DNA of 64,000 nucleotides from Corylus avellana. Lineage: Eukaryota > Streptophyta > Magnoliopsida > Fagales > Betulaceae. This document shows, in pieces, positions 13,091 to 26,600 of the stretch (position 1 is its first letter; every line of letters starts with the position of its first letter). Where the stretch lies: NCBI RefSeq assembly GCF_901000735.1, contig NC_081546.1:9388254-9452253 (forward strand), given 5' to 3'. A model generated the notes under the pieces. It made no database searches and was not told the origin of the DNA. It worked only from the letters and a program-made list of their open reading frames with translations. The translations under genes were made by a program, and so were the position numbers.

Positions 13091-13660
13091 ATTGTCATAG
13101 ATGTTTATTATATGACAATTAAAAAAATAAAATAAAATTAAGAATCTGATTCTAGTATGTAACGTTGCTCTTGGCAGCACATGAACGCCATCCTTAATCA
13201 ATGAAAGGATTCAATTCTTCTTGAGATCCACAACTTGGAGCAACTTTTTTCACTTGGTGGATTTTGCTTAGACATTCACACATGGGACCGACAACCCAAT
13301 AGAATTTCATGTTTCAATCGAATACTAAGGTCCAAATGATCAGAATTTTCTACTGTCCAGCCAGTACTTAAAGTCTTAGACCACAAGATTTTGCTGAATT
13401 TTGTTGGGTCATATTCTATCATGCCTGGGAGGGTAGGGCTACATCTTTTTAGGCAAGATTTCAAACCTAATAATGTTTACTTGGTTTTGTCCCACTTTTG
13501 TTTCTCCCCAATCCAACTATAAAGTTTGCCTTTAAATGTATGGTGAAGGTTGAGTGGATTGATGTTCCTCCAATTTTAAAATATGAGATTTTTAAATTTT
13601 TAAAATTTAATGGTCTAAATAAATGTAGAAGTTTGTGTGTTACTAAGGTAAGTAATTTTA
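13091..13660. other. Intergenic
   Basis: No gene recognised; short AT-rich open frames only. Confidence 0.5.
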
Positions 13661-13819
13661 GAGTAATGCTAGGGACTATCTTTTTATCTTCTAAAGCTGA
13701 TGTGGCTTTCAAAATCACCAATTGATCAAAATTCAGATATGATTCATCTAAAATTTAATGGTGATTTTAAAAGCCACATCAGCTCTAGGAGGATAAAAAG
13801 ATGGTCTCTAGCATTACTC
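13661..13819. mobile_element. Mutator-type MITE with 9-bp target duplication
   Basis: About 159 bp with ends GAGTAATGCTAG...CTAGCATTACTC as inverted repeats extending inward over about 60 bases. It is flanked on both sides by GTAATTTTA (13652-13660 and 13820-13828), an exact 9-bp target-site duplication, the size made by Mutator-like transposases. Non-coding. Confidence 0.88.
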
Positions 13820-13839
13820 GTAATTTTAATTTTCAACAT

Positions 13840-14020
13840 GAGTAATGCTAGGTACCAGCTTTTTATCATTCTAAAATCCTCCTAAAGTTGATGTGACTTT
13901 TAAAATCACCATTAAATTTTAGATGAATTATACTTGAATTTTGATCCAATGTGATTTTGAAAGCCACATCAGCTTTATGAGGATTTTAGAAGGATAAAAA
14001 TATGGTACCTAGTATTACTC
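13840..14020. mobile_element. Second Mutator-type MITE of the same family
   Basis: About 181 bp with the same terminal sequence (GAGTAATGCTAGGTACC...GGTACCTAGTATTACTC) as the element 20 bases upstream. It is flanked by an exact 9-bp duplication TTTCAACAT (13831-13839 and 14021-14029). Separate target duplications show two independent insertions rather than one duplicated unit. Confidence 0.88.
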
Positions 14021-14975
14021 TTTCAACATATCAAACCCACTTGCCTTAGTAATATACAAATATCTGCATTTATTTGGGCGGTTAGATATATTGAAGGACT
14101 CAAATTTTAAAATCTGATAATCTCATATTTTTAAAAAATTTGAGGAAATCCTAATCCAGATTGATTGGTCTCATCCCATAATTCGAGAGCTGTTATATCA
14201 TTGTTATATAACTTGATTTGATGATATGTTAGTGAAAATCGACACTTGTTAAACGTGCGTTATTAAATTTGTTGAAAACTTATGATTGTTATGTTTAATC
14301 AAGGTTCGATTAGGGTTGGAATTTCACAACGTGTGATCTAAAAATAATGATTTAAAAACACAATCGTAATTTGATTTTTAAAATTACAGTACAAAATGGC
14401 GCCTTTTAAGTGGTCTGTTGAGTTAATGTATTTTAGGTAACACTTGGGGTAACATAATCATCATCATAAGATTAAAAAATCATCTTAATGCTACATTTAA
14501 GGTACATTTTGTTCCTTTCAGTGCTGGGTGGAGTCATATCTACTTATTTTCACCTATTAACAACAAGAAAAGAGTTCATTTTTATTCGTTTGTTTGATAA
14601 AAAAATAAAACTTTTAAGATAACTCAAGTTCTGAACGACAAATTTGGGTTCATATTCACATATATACGTGCCAAATAGTACGATTTTTTATTTATTTAAT
14701 TAGTATTATTGGTTAATGAGGAGTAATCTTATATAGAGGACCATTTAATTTCGAGCAACAATACCCAAATAAAAAATAAAAAAATAAAAACAAAAACAAA
14801 AACAAAAACAATTAACAGTAATAAACCGCCATGACAACAATCAATAACAATTTTGATTATAAATCTCTCATTACTAGTAAGTCTAACAGAAAATCGCAAG
14901 TAAACAGATTTTCCTAAACTTGCTCAGGCAGATAGATTCTATAAAGACTCTATAACTAAAAATACAATTTTTTTT
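14021..14975. other. Intergenic, AT-rich
   Basis: No gene recognised. Short A-rich tandem (AAAACA)n near 14785-14810. Confidence 0.5.
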
Positions 14976-15395
14976 AAAAATCATATCTAGCTACTAAGTT
15001 TTCATCTAGTTTGAATTTAATCCTTAAGTTTTCAATTTCAAATATATAGTCTTTAGGTTTTACCTAATTTTAAAATAGGTTTATCTGTTACTTTATTATC
15101 AAAACTAACCGTTTGTCATATGCCACAAGTCTCATTTGACACGTTATAAACAATCTAAGAGTATTGCACATAAAACGTAAAGAAACACAAAATCTAAGAA
15201 CTTAAAAAGAACAAACTTACAGTAACAAAAGACTTCTGTTCGGTTTATGTGACATTGCATTAGAGTTGTTGAGATGGACGTTGACAAACTGTTAGTTTTG
15301 ACCGTAAAGTGATAGAGGGATTTTATCTTTAAAATTGAAAACCAAAGGGCTAAATCAAAATCAGATGAAAATCTAAGGATTCGATATGATTTTTT
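14976..15395. mobile_element. Foldback element upstream of the O-fucosyltransferase gene
   Basis: The left end (AAAAATCATATC...TTTTCATCTAGTTTGA) is matched by an inverted right end (CAGATGAAAATC...GATATGATTTTT), with further internal complementarity (the GACAAACTGTTAGTTTTGACC and AAACTAACCGTTTGTC segments). About 420 bp, non-coding, about 100 bp upstream of the gene's TATA box. Confidence 0.65.
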
Positions 15396-15492
15396 TTTTG
15401 ATTATTTAAAATTATTATTATTATTTTTAATCAAATGGAATCTTCAACATATCCGAAAGGTGAGACGTTCCCATTACCTGGCAATAGCATGG

Positions 15493-15500
15493 TATAAAAG
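15493..15500 (+). promoter_or_regulatory. Candidate TATA box, O-fucosyltransferase gene
   Basis: TATAAAAG lies about 390 bp upstream of the ATG at 15881. The transcript leader would hold a CT microsatellite (15562-15588) and a GA microsatellite ending about 30 bp before the ATG (15813-15852), a common leader feature in plants. Confidence 0.55.
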
Positions 15501-15556
15501 GACGAGGGCAAACTTCTTTTACTCTGCATTTCTCATTTTCAATGATTTTCAAAATT

Positions 15557-15588
<32 letters not shown>

Positions 15589-15813
15589 GTCATCCGTGAT
15601 TTAATTAGATCCTGACTCTTGCGAAGTGCCAACTAGAGACCGTCCCAAGGTAAAAGTCGAAAAGTGCACTACAAAAGAGGAAGGGGAAGGCGAACCCAAG
15701 AACCGAACCACCCCCCGCCGGCCGCACTGAGAGCGGCAGACACTGAGACACCAAAAAAACCAGTCGCAGTAGCAACCGGACGGCTAGAATGGCCGCTTGA
15801 CATTGGGCAGCCG

Positions 15814-15854
<41 letters not shown>

Positions 15855-15880
15855 TTGGTGAGAGAGTTAGTTCTAGAGAG

Positions 15881-18800
15881 ATGCAGAGGCGTAGGTGGAG
15901 GCCATTGGCACTACTGAGGAGGCTGCTCACGTGCGCAATCTGCGCAATAGCGCTTGTGGCTCTACTCTCCGAGCACGTCCACGTTTTCCCTTCCTCCAAA
16001 GCCTCCAGCTTCCCTGATTCCTACAAGTTCCCCACGGTAACACACACACACACTCTCTCTCTCTCTCTTTGCCACCTTTGTTTATCCTCTCTTTCTTTGA
16101 ACAAAATTCTAGGGATTCCGTTTTCTGATCAGGGGGTTTTCACTCTCCTTCTACAGACTTCTGTGATCTCCAACTGATCAGGAATTTTTGTTTATATATA
16201 TATAGTTCATGTTTTCGGTATCGGTGCGATTTGGATTTAGAATATATTGCTGAAATTCTACTTTCCTTGTTTCTGTTTTGAGGTCAGATATGTATGTTTA
16301 TTGTTGATTGACTTATAAGCATAAACGTATTGAGTACCAGTCTTGCTTGTCTGGTTCTTATATTTCACGTTTTTTTTGTGTGTATATATATATATACATA
16401 TATTGGATCAGTATTTGGGTACTTAGATTAGGTATTTTCCTGATCTAAGATATTATTTTTGTAATATTCTGCAGCAACGTGAATTCAAACAGAGATTGGG
16501 CACAGAGCGAAGCTGGACACAAGAGCTCACTCCGCCCCATTTGTCCAAAGCCCCTCTCTCTTCTCGCCAGGTTTACTGTTTCTACCGTTAATCCTATGAT
16601 TAAGTTGTTTATGTACTGGGTTTGGTTGCTAATGGAATTTGGATAATATAAGAAATTTCATGGTTGTGGATTTTAATGTTTTTATTATCTGGGCTAGACT
16701 GAAACTGTTTAAAGTAATGCGGTTCAGTTGAATGGAATTTTATATTACGACAACAAACACAATGTAGAGCATAACACTCAAAATATCAGTTTTTTGTTTC
16801 GTCCAAGTTTTTTAAGCATCGAAACAATGGTAGTTTTATTGTTTTCAGAAAAAAAAGTTTTTAATCTCTTTCTAATATATGGATTTGATTCGTTCTTTGA
16901 GTTCCCCTAGTGTTGTGCTTACTAGCAGGTCAAGTCTTATAGGTTTAGGTGTACATGTTGATGCAAAGTAGTCATGCATCTTTCATGTTTTCACTCTTTT
17001 AGATTTGACAGTTGGGTCGTGCTAGTGGGAATCCGGAGTGGTACAAGCTATGGAAGCCTCCATCAAATCGTGATTTTGTGCCATGCGTAAATCCTAGCTC
17101 TAATTATACACGTAAGGAAGTGCAATCTCAAAACATGTTGGCATATATGAAATCCTTGTGTACTTACTTTCTGATTTTACTATTGTTTATCTAGCTCCTG
17201 TAAAGTCGCGAGGTTACCTTCTGGTCCATACAAATGGTGGCCTCAACCAGATGCGTGCTGGGGTGCGTATTACATTCTCTCTGCCCCTGCCTTTCTCTCT
17301 CTTTCATTTGATAAGATCGATTTGTATTGTATTTGCCAGAATATTATTTTTGAATTTGTATACATCCTAATAATTTTGAATGTCTTTGATTTCTGCGAAG
17401 TTGTGAAGTCGGAAACTAGGAATACTACAGCCAGTCCCAATATGAATTGTGATAATGTCACACCAAGTTACCATACACCTTTATATCCCATTTGAGTCTG
17501 GGAGTCTCCTTCCAACAAGTTAGGCAACCTTGATTGTGATTTCTAATTTCTGCGAGTATTGACCTTAACTTTCTTCCTTGCAAAATTGAGGTAATCCTAG
17601 AATCTATTGAGATGGGTTCGGGTGTCTTCTCCCATAATTTATATGTAGAGATGTGTCTTGTTCCGTCATGATGTACTTGCTGCACTTCAGAAAGCTTCTG
17701 TTTGTCTGCTGGATTAACAAATGTGTGGAGTTTAGGGATACTAAACCTTCATCTGGTCCTGCCATAACTTAATCGGGGTTTCATTTTGTATGAAAGTTTC
17801 CATTAACCTTAGGAAATAGGAAGCACATGTGGGTCGCATACCTCAAAGTCTTGCCATTGTGCCTTTTCAAACCCACCTGATCTGAATAAGTTATGTTACA
17901 TGGCCTGACTCATGCCACTTGTTGATCCGAAGAGCTGGTTCTGAAATAACTACCCTGAGCAGTTTCCCTAAGTAATAGTGTTCTGCAGTGCACAAATAAT
18001 ATTAATCTTAAGTGCATTCTAGCATCAAGGGGAAATGGCTGTCAAGAATTTACGGCGCTTGGACCTTCCTTGGTGACATTTATCAAAAGCTTAGTTGTGA
18101 ATGGAAAATAAGCCTTATGCTTTTTAATTTTTTAAAATCTGTAATATAGTCATATTGAAAGTCAAAAAGCTTGTTTAGGGCTGCGACAAAAATACCTATG
18201 GTCTCAATTGGTGGGGTTTCTTCAGTTGATTGAAATTTCAATCATATCTCATAATCATTTGCATTTATCCTTTTCCACAAATGTAAGTTCTGAATGGGGA
18301 CCTCTTTCTCTCTCTATCTCTCTCATACACATGAAGGCACACTCGCTGGGACAAATACACTCACAACCATGTTTATGCTTTATGAATTCATTAATGTTGG
18401 ATATTACAGTGTTTGTTTGGCCACACATGCAGAAATAATGATATCTGTAGGATGTTGTGGACTAGACTTTGTGCAAGCCTTTTGATTGCCAGTGTTACTA
18501 GTACTTTGCTATAGTCATTAGCAATGACAGTGGTTTCAAAGTTGCTTGCCTTTACTGCTCGATAACTCAATTCAACATATTTCATTTAATTATGAAATCC
18601 TACTAGTTCTGGTCCTGCTTACATACCCTGTTCACTGTCTGTTCTTTGGATTAATATGAAAACATTTTAGAAGTGGTACTCTAGTTGGTGGTGTTATTGA
18701 CAATGTTACACACATTTGCCAAAATCTACCTGAACGTTTCAGTTATAGATATCTTGGAAGAATTCATCTGGCTACTTTTTGGAGCTTAATAAGGTTACTC

Positions 18801-21800
18801 ATTCTTGAATTGCAGATGTGTGACATGGTAGCTGTAGCTCGTATCATAAATGCGACTCTGGTAATTCCAGAACTTGATAAGCGGTCATTTTGGAAAGACA
18901 ATAGGTAGAAATCTTCTCTCTCTCTCTCTCTCCCCACCCAAAAAAAAAAAAAGAAAAAAAGAAAAAGAAAGAGAGAAAATTCTGTCTCATGTTCTACATG
19001 AATGATGCAATACTTAGATTTATTTTCTTTTCCAATATGCAGTAGCTTCGCAGATGTTTTCGATGAGGATCATTTTATTAATGCTCTGGCCAATGATGTA
19101 AAAGTTATAAAAAAGCTTCCTAAGGATCTGTCTCCGGCTACTAGAACGGTAAAGAATTTTAGAAGCTGGTCTAGCATGGATTACTACCAGGAGGAGATAG
19201 CTAGCATGTGGGAAGATTATCAGGCATATTCATTTGAATGCTTCTAGTCCTTTTTTTTTTTTTTTTTTTTAAAAAAAAATCAAGCGTCTATGTTTATTCA
19301 GCTCTCTTGCCAGGTTACTAATGTACTTTAATGCAATCATATTATAAAATATTTATTATCAGGTTATTCGTGCTGCCAAATCTGATTCTCGCTTAGCAAA
19401 TAACAATTTACCCCCAGACATCCAGAAATTGCGCTGCCGTGCCTGTTATGAAGCTCTCCGTTATGCACCTCAAATTGAAGCAATGGGAAAAGTAATTTGA
19501 CCTAAATGCTCTTCTGATTTCTGGAGTGGCTTTATCTCTATTGTGTCCTATGCAATGACCATTAATTTTCACCAATGTTGTAGTTGTTGGTCAATCGGAT
19601 GAGGTCTTCTGGTCCTTACATTGCTCTGCATTTACGGTATGAGAAGGACATGCTTGCCTTTAGTGGCTGCACACATGGTCTGTCTCCAGATGAAGCTGAC
19701 GAACTAAGGATGATCAGGTTAGAGATGCTTATTGTTGTTGTCCTGAATACTCAGTTAATTCTCATGAATCCATGTGTAGAACAGTCCTTTTTTCTTAGAT
19801 GCCAACACTTTCTATATCTATTAATTTTATTCTGAACTTGAAGGGAGAACACTGCACACTGGAAAATAAAGGAGATCGATTCTGCAGAACAGAGATCCAA
19901 AGGTTACTGCCCTTTAACTCCTAAGGAAGTTGGAATTTTTCTCTCTGCTCTTGGATACCCATCAAATACCTCAATATACATTGCTGCGGGAGAGATATAT
20001 GGGGGTGATTTGCATATGGTGGATCTGCAATCCCGCTATCCCATATTAATGAGCAAGGTATGAACCTGCGTTATTGTGCTTGATTTTCACTTTCTTATGC
20101 TAATGGTCTCTCAAACTAGTCTTAAGAGGGACTGAAATAACAATTATCATCACAGCCCCAAATTTTGGCCCATATCATGTGCACTTCACATGTTGCCGCT
20201 TTGCAAATTGAAAATGTTTACAGAGAAGCGCATTGTTTATTGTGGTAAGCAATGAAAATGGAAACCACTTATGAGCCTTTTCCTGGGCAGGCACTTTCAC
20301 CATGTACATGCCTTTCAAATTGGTGAACCCATTGCATTTGGGCTTGGGATGTCAAGTGTTTGAGCTTGATGCGAGATTTATGCGTGCAAGGTCAAGGTTC
20401 ATACATAAATCCATGCTTTCAACATAATTGAATCTGGGTGTCTGCTAAGAAAATCAAAATAGGAGTTATCTGAATTCATGAACTAATTATTCGTGTACTT
20501 AGGTCTGCCCCTAGAACAAGGGATATCGTTTTAGCAATTTATCAGGTTTGCCTAGATAAATATATGATATATTTTCTATAAATAGGTTGGAATCCTAATT
20601 TGATTGGATTGTTAGGTCGACCTCTATCTGATGTTTATGCCTAATAATTAGATTATGTCCTGTGGATCTTAATTGCTCCATCAAGCTTCTGATGGCTTCA
20701 CTTATCTGGTACTCATGGTGAGAACTATCTATATGCTATCTGCATTTACCCAGTCATAGTTGATTGACAACAAAGAGAGAGAAGCAAGAAATTTATAATT
20801 GGATGAATTTTCTCATGTCAGAGAAGCAAGTTGGGTGACATTTACTTAAATACATAAAACGATGTAACAGAAAAAATCCAAAAAATATCATTGGATACCT
20901 GGACATTAGATATTTGCTACCAATCGTGATGAACGGACCTCATCTAGCTTAATTGAATAACTACTTTACTAAACTCAACCTGTGGGCAGTTTAAGTTCAA
21001 AATAACTCTCTTTTGCTTTAATTTCTTGCAACTGTGCTCTCCCACTCTCTCTCTGTGCTCGTGAAATTTGAAAAATATTTTTTCTTTTGAATTCTGTTTC
21101 CTTTTTATAGTCACGTATACTTTCTGGGGGATGGGGGATGGCTGCTAAGGGCCAAAAAGAGGGGAAAAATGATTTGGAACTAATGATCCCTTTGCAGGAA
21201 AAATTGGCATCTGTTGAGGAGCTTGAGCCTTTTATGGATCACGCCACTCAACTTGCTGCGCTTGACTTCATTGTATCTGTTGAAAGTGATGTATTTATTC
21301 CATCGTACTCCGGGAACATGGCAAGGGCAGTTGAAGGTCATCGTCGTTTTCTTGGGCATAGGAAAACAATATCTCCCGACAGGCAAGACAGTTTCTTTTT
21401 AGGAGTTTAGCTAGGATTAAATGACTTTCTATCTAGCAAGCATACCCCCATTAATTGCTTCATAATAATTTAGTTGTCCTTTTTGTCCATCAGGAAAGCT
21501 CTTGTTCGTCTCTTTGACAAAATTGAGCAGGGAACCGTGAAAGAAGGCAAAAATTTATCAAATCGAATTATTGAAATCCATAAAAAACGGTATGTGATAT
21601 TGGCGAGTTTATAGGTTTTATAACTAGCAGTAGCTACACATTGGGCATTGGATATACTGTTTGTTATTTTGGTGGGATATCATGACTGTCAATCAATGGT
21701 TCTCCTTAGAGGATTGTTCTAAGCACCCTTTTGGTACATCTTACATAGATTTCATTTGCAATTTCCTACCTGGGTTGGGTGATTGCTGTGTAATAGGCTA

Positions 21801-22232
21801 TGGTGTCAAACTACTCACTTAATATCCAGCATACCGGTGCTTATCAAAAAAAAAAAAAATATCCAGCATACTGGTGTACCACAAGGCCAGTCACCAGCGG
21901 TAGGAGTGACGACCTGTTTCTGGATGACCCTTAAGACAGTCTCCTGCCGGGTCAAAATGTCATCGACTTGTGCAGCACATGTTTCAGCCTTAATTTTCTT
22001 AATAGTTTATATTGTGATAATCATATAGCACCCTTATTTACTTCTATTTGGTTTTTGTTCTTTACCGTGGTTGCACAGGCAAGGGTCTCCAAGGAAGAGA
22101 AAAGGCCCCATTTCAGGAACAAAGGGCATGGATAGGTTTCGTTCAGAAGAAGCCTTTTACGTAAACCCTTCACCGGATTGTTTATGTCGGATTGAATCAC
22201 CAAATATAAACACCTCACACGTTATCAGTTAG
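15881..22232 (+). CDS. O-fucosyltransferase family protein (GT106-like)
   Basis: Twelve exons: 15881-16036, 16475-16570, 17012-17111, 17195-17262, 18816-18904, 19043-19223, 19363-19491, 19584-19717, 19844-20057, 21198-21382, 21494-21589, 22079-22232. All phases join into 533 codons plus TAG. The start is the first ATG after the GA-rich leader. A basic stretch and a hydrophobic segment at about residues 14-33 fit a Golgi type II membrane anchor. The catalytic domain shows the plant O-FucT/GT106 landmarks: [12 protein letters not shown], the ELDKRSFW region, [16 protein letters not shown] (the HxR motif), [11 protein letters not shown], and [22 protein letters not shown]. Members transfer fucose or rhamnose to glycans or proteins; the acceptor cannot be told from sequence. 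The introns after exons 6 and 10 start with GC rather than GT. No disruption seen. Family call firm, exact orthologue not assigned. Confidence 0.93.
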
Positions 22233-22624
22233 ATTAGATAATGCAGCAAATTCCCCTTGAAAACGGTTGCTGTGTTGGTTGGGTGTTGGCATATTGCACT
22301 CTCCCACGTTATTTTTTGAAGCAATACAAGCTGGTTGTGCTGCTGCTGCCATTATACGCATAGAGTTGCGTTGTGTATATCCTGAGTCTAAAGAAAGCTG
22401 GGGCGGATGTAGGAAATAGATGAAGACGACAATTGCGTTAATAGTGCAGGGCAGTAATGGGATCACCAAGGACAGGGCCTTTCATGCCATTTTTATGCTT
22501 GGAGTTGGCCTGGTTTCAAAGAGTTGAATAGGCAATTCATCGGGGATACGATACTGTATTTCTGCTTTCTTAGGAATTTTTACACCTCTTGTATGTAGGT
22601 ATTTCATTCGTAGTTATTGAATGC

Positions 22625-22630
22625 AATAAA
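22625..22630 (+). promoter_or_regulatory. Polyadenylation signal, O-fucosyltransferase gene
   Basis: AATAAA about 390 bp after the stop codon, in a T-rich context, is the best candidate for the near-upstream polyadenylation element of this gene. Confidence 0.55.
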
Positions 22631-22639
22631 ATCGAAAAA

Positions 22640-23607
22640 TCAGTTTTTTTCCTTTATTTACCACGGCTCTTTTCTTCTTTCTTAGCAAGCATTTTTTGGT
22701 TTAGATAGAGCATGTTTGAGATTTGCGTTAAGGAGGGTAAAACATACTTTTAATACCTAGAAAGTGGTGACGAACAAAAAAGTTGGCATGTTTGGTATAA
22801 AATTTATAAGTGTTTTGCCTTTTTTTTTTTCTTTAAAAATGACTAAAATGTATTTTTGGGAAAATCTTAAAATTGAAGATTTTTCTAAAAGGTTCTTTTA
22901 GACTATAGAAGTTCTACTTTTCATCACAATCCCAATTTTCAAAGGTGCCCTTGGTCTGAGTTTAACATCAATGCTTTTGGGGCAAAGTGTGTATTGGGAA
23001 ATAGAGCTTTTATACTTAGAGATTATTTTTTTTTAAAAAAACTTTTATTTTCTATATTTTTTTCAAAATTGTACAGCTTTTTAAAGTATGGATTCATTAA
23101 CGCAATCTCAAACAGATTCTAAAGCGTTTTTTCAAGCATACTTTACGGACATCCATTGTAAATGGTCTACGAGGGACTGGAGTATTTATTTATTTTTTAA
23201 TACCTTTAATTGTACTCAAGTATTCTTAAAACCCAAAAAGATTAGTTTAGGCTTGACTCTTGAGTGAGACACCCTACCAATACATAAACTATTGAACTTG
23301 GCTTTTTCTTGTTTTAGGGGAAGGAAGAAATGAAAAGAAAAGAAAAGAGAGGCGGCTAGGCTTTAGTTTTTGTCCGATATTCATGGGATGGAGGGCATGT
23401 GTCGGTAAATCGGAGATCCAGAAATTTTCCGGATCCAACTTGACATCGACAGCATGTTAGCTTAGTTGGACAACAAAAGATAGGATAACGCAACTCACTT
23501 GCTCACTCCACACAATATAGACAACCCAGTTGCCCATTTACGTATCACAAACCTGCGAGAGAATTCTCAGAAGACAATACAGAGAAACACAGAGAAAAAC
23601 AGAAGCA
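22640..23607. other. Intergenic and TL29 promoter/leader
   Basis: No gene recognised. The stretch between the two same-strand genes is AT-rich. The 100 bases or so before the TL29 start are A/G-rich (GAGAGAATTCTCAGAAG...), as in plant leaders. No confident TATA box. Confidence 0.5.
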
Positions 23608-26600
23608 ATGGGGGTCTCCTTCCTCTCAACTTCCCCTCCTTTGCTTTCACTTGTTCCCGTCCCATCTCACAGGACAGCTACCATTGTTGCCGCCACCAGA
23701 TATCCCTCTTATGCAGTAAGTTTGCCATATCTATCTGACAGTGCGTGTTTGCAAAAGTAAAAAATAAAAACAAAAAATTCTCTACTTCATTTTCTTTTTT
23801 TGTGTTGAAGCTATAATTTCCATTTTTGTCAGAAATAGGCTTCAGTTAAATCCCATCACAGGTGTGAATCAAGATGTTTGACGCCATACCATGCCATTTG
23901 CTTTGCTTTGCTTGCTTTATCATGATAGTTGCTGTGCGAATGCCAGGTTACGATTCGTTGTTGTAAAATGGAAACTGATGAGGATCAGGATCGGTTCTGT
24001 AGGAGGGACATTCTTAAATGTTTTGGTGTCACCATTGGCATGGTGAGAGCATTTCTTCATCTACTTAAATACAAATTCTGTTTTAGCAAATTTACTTTTT
24101 AATTTCAAAGAAGAGGAAGGGCCCTTGTTTCAGAGGTAGACATTGATTCTGTCTTCTATTTACCACGCATTAAGTGGTCACAGATCCTTGAAATTGATAT
24201 TGACTGAACTTATCAGTCTATTCCATTACCAGAAAAATATATGTTTGTGCATATGATCCATCCGATTATTGGTAGGTTGTGATCTTAGGGGCAACCTTCC
24301 ATGTTTCTTGGAATATTAGCTGAATGTATGATATATGTTTGACAGAATGAAAATTATGAATGATATATGTTTGTGGATTGTGTGAAGTATGTCAGCTTGC
24401 CATTTTCACATGTTATATCATGAGGTAAATTTTTGTACCTTGAAGAAGAGGAGAGGAAAAGAAAGAACAGAGAAAGAAGGAATTGTATTATTCCTTGTAC
24501 ATCTAACATACGGCATCTACATGTGTTTAAATAGAAAAGTAATCAAATTGTTATGAACCTTAGTAATGACAATAAGATCAAAGAATAATGACAATAAACT
24601 CAAAGGATCAAATCAGATCATAAATTAACTACTAAGTTTCATTTTTCAACAGTCTCCCTCAAGTTGAGGCAAAGATATCTCGAATGCCCTGCTTCCATAA
24701 GACTGTATGAAGAACAATGTTGGACACTTCCTTCGCTAAAATATCTGAAAGTTGTTCTCCAGTATCCATATATGGTGTACAGATTAATTTGTACGCAATT
24801 TTTCCTCGATAGAATGTCTATCAACTTCAATGTGTTTAGTTTGGTCATGCTGAGTCAGACTATGAGCAATATTAATTATAGCTTTACTGTCACAGTATAA
24901 GCTAATAGGATCCTTATAATTATATCCAAGTTCTTTCAATAGTATCTTAAAGCACAATAATTCACATACCCCGTGTGCCATAGCTCGAAATTCAGCTTCT
25001 ATACTTGATCTACCAACCACTAACTGTTTCTTAGTACGTCAAGTAACTAAATTTCCTCTTACAAAAGTGCAATACCTCTGTTCCATGACTGACCCAGCCC
25101 ATCTGCATTTGTATAGGACTCTATTTTCAAGTGATCATGTTTGGAGAACAACTCTTTACCCAGTGATGATTTCAGATAATGAATTTTGTAAACTGCTTCC
25201 ATGTGAGACTCCCATGGTGAATGTATAAATTGGCTTTCTACATTAATTGCATAGACGATGTTTGGACAAGTGTGGGAGAAGTAGATTAACTGGCCAACTT
25301 GCCGTTGATCTCTACCTTTATTCGTTAGGATTCTCATTACTCTCTCCTAACTTCCTATTTTACTCTATTGGGTTGTCAACTGCATTGTAACTAAGCATTC
25401 ATGTTTCCTTGAGTAGTTACCTTTCCTTGTAAAAAACATTCAATGAGCAATGTCTGATCAGCTTGACTCTGCTTATAGTCACACTTCTGTATGACTCAAA
25501 AAAACTCTCTTAAACAACACCTTAGTAGATTGTTTTACCCTATATAATGCCTTCTTCAGTTTGCACAGTTTACTATTGACTGAAGAACCTTGAATCTAGG
25601 AGGAACATCCATATATACTTCTTCCTCTAGGTCTCTATGAAGAAATGCATTCTTCACATTAAACTGTTGAAGTGGCCAATCTAGATTTGCGACCAACGAG
25701 AGTAAGACACTGATAGAGATCATCTTTTTCACTAGAGCAAATATTTCCTCAAAGTCTATCCCATAAGCATGTGTAAAGCCTTTTGCGATCAATCTGACCT
25801 TATATCTTTCTACCAAAACCATCGTCTTTATGTTTTACCGTAAATACCCGTTTTCATCCTACCACTTTTTTCCCTTTAGGTAATTCAAGAAGGTCCCCAT
25901 GTGTTATTTTAATGAAGGGCTTTCAACTCTTCTTGCATTGGTTCCCTTCACTTTGGGTGCCTCATGAACACTTGGGGAATAAATACATAAGACAGTTTAG
26001 AATAAAAGTACAATAAGATAATGAAAGATTGTGGTAAGAAACAAAATTAGATATGGGATATTGAGTACAAGATTTGATTCTTCTGCATTAGCCAACAGGA
26101 AGATCCATATAATTAATTGCAAGCATTGAGGTGTCTAAAGTAGAATAGGCATAGGATTACTAGTAGTCGATGTTTGGCTGATGAATTGAACAATAGTCTT
26201 ACTCTTCTGATGTTTGGAATAAACTCTTAATTCGCCCACCAGTGGCTCAACATTACTCACTAACAATCGGCTATGACTGCCGACCATCATGTTCTGGAAC
26301 ATCTTGTTCTGATAATGTGGTAAGTGCAAGTAAAGGATCGGTCAAGGAATTCTCTTCATTACTATCTCCCCTTGAAGAGAGGTCTTTGGAAAAGAAAAAT
26401 GGGGTGGAGATTTAAAACAGATCACGTCTATAGAGACAAAACGCTTTCTTGAAGGGAGATGATAACATTTATATTCCTTTTTAGTTGGCGAACTCCCCGA
26501 GAGCTCTACGATCCAATTTACCACATGATGAACTATGAAAATTAACAAAGCAAACACAACCAAGATTCTTTGAGGAACAACAAATAACGAGGAAGAGAAA

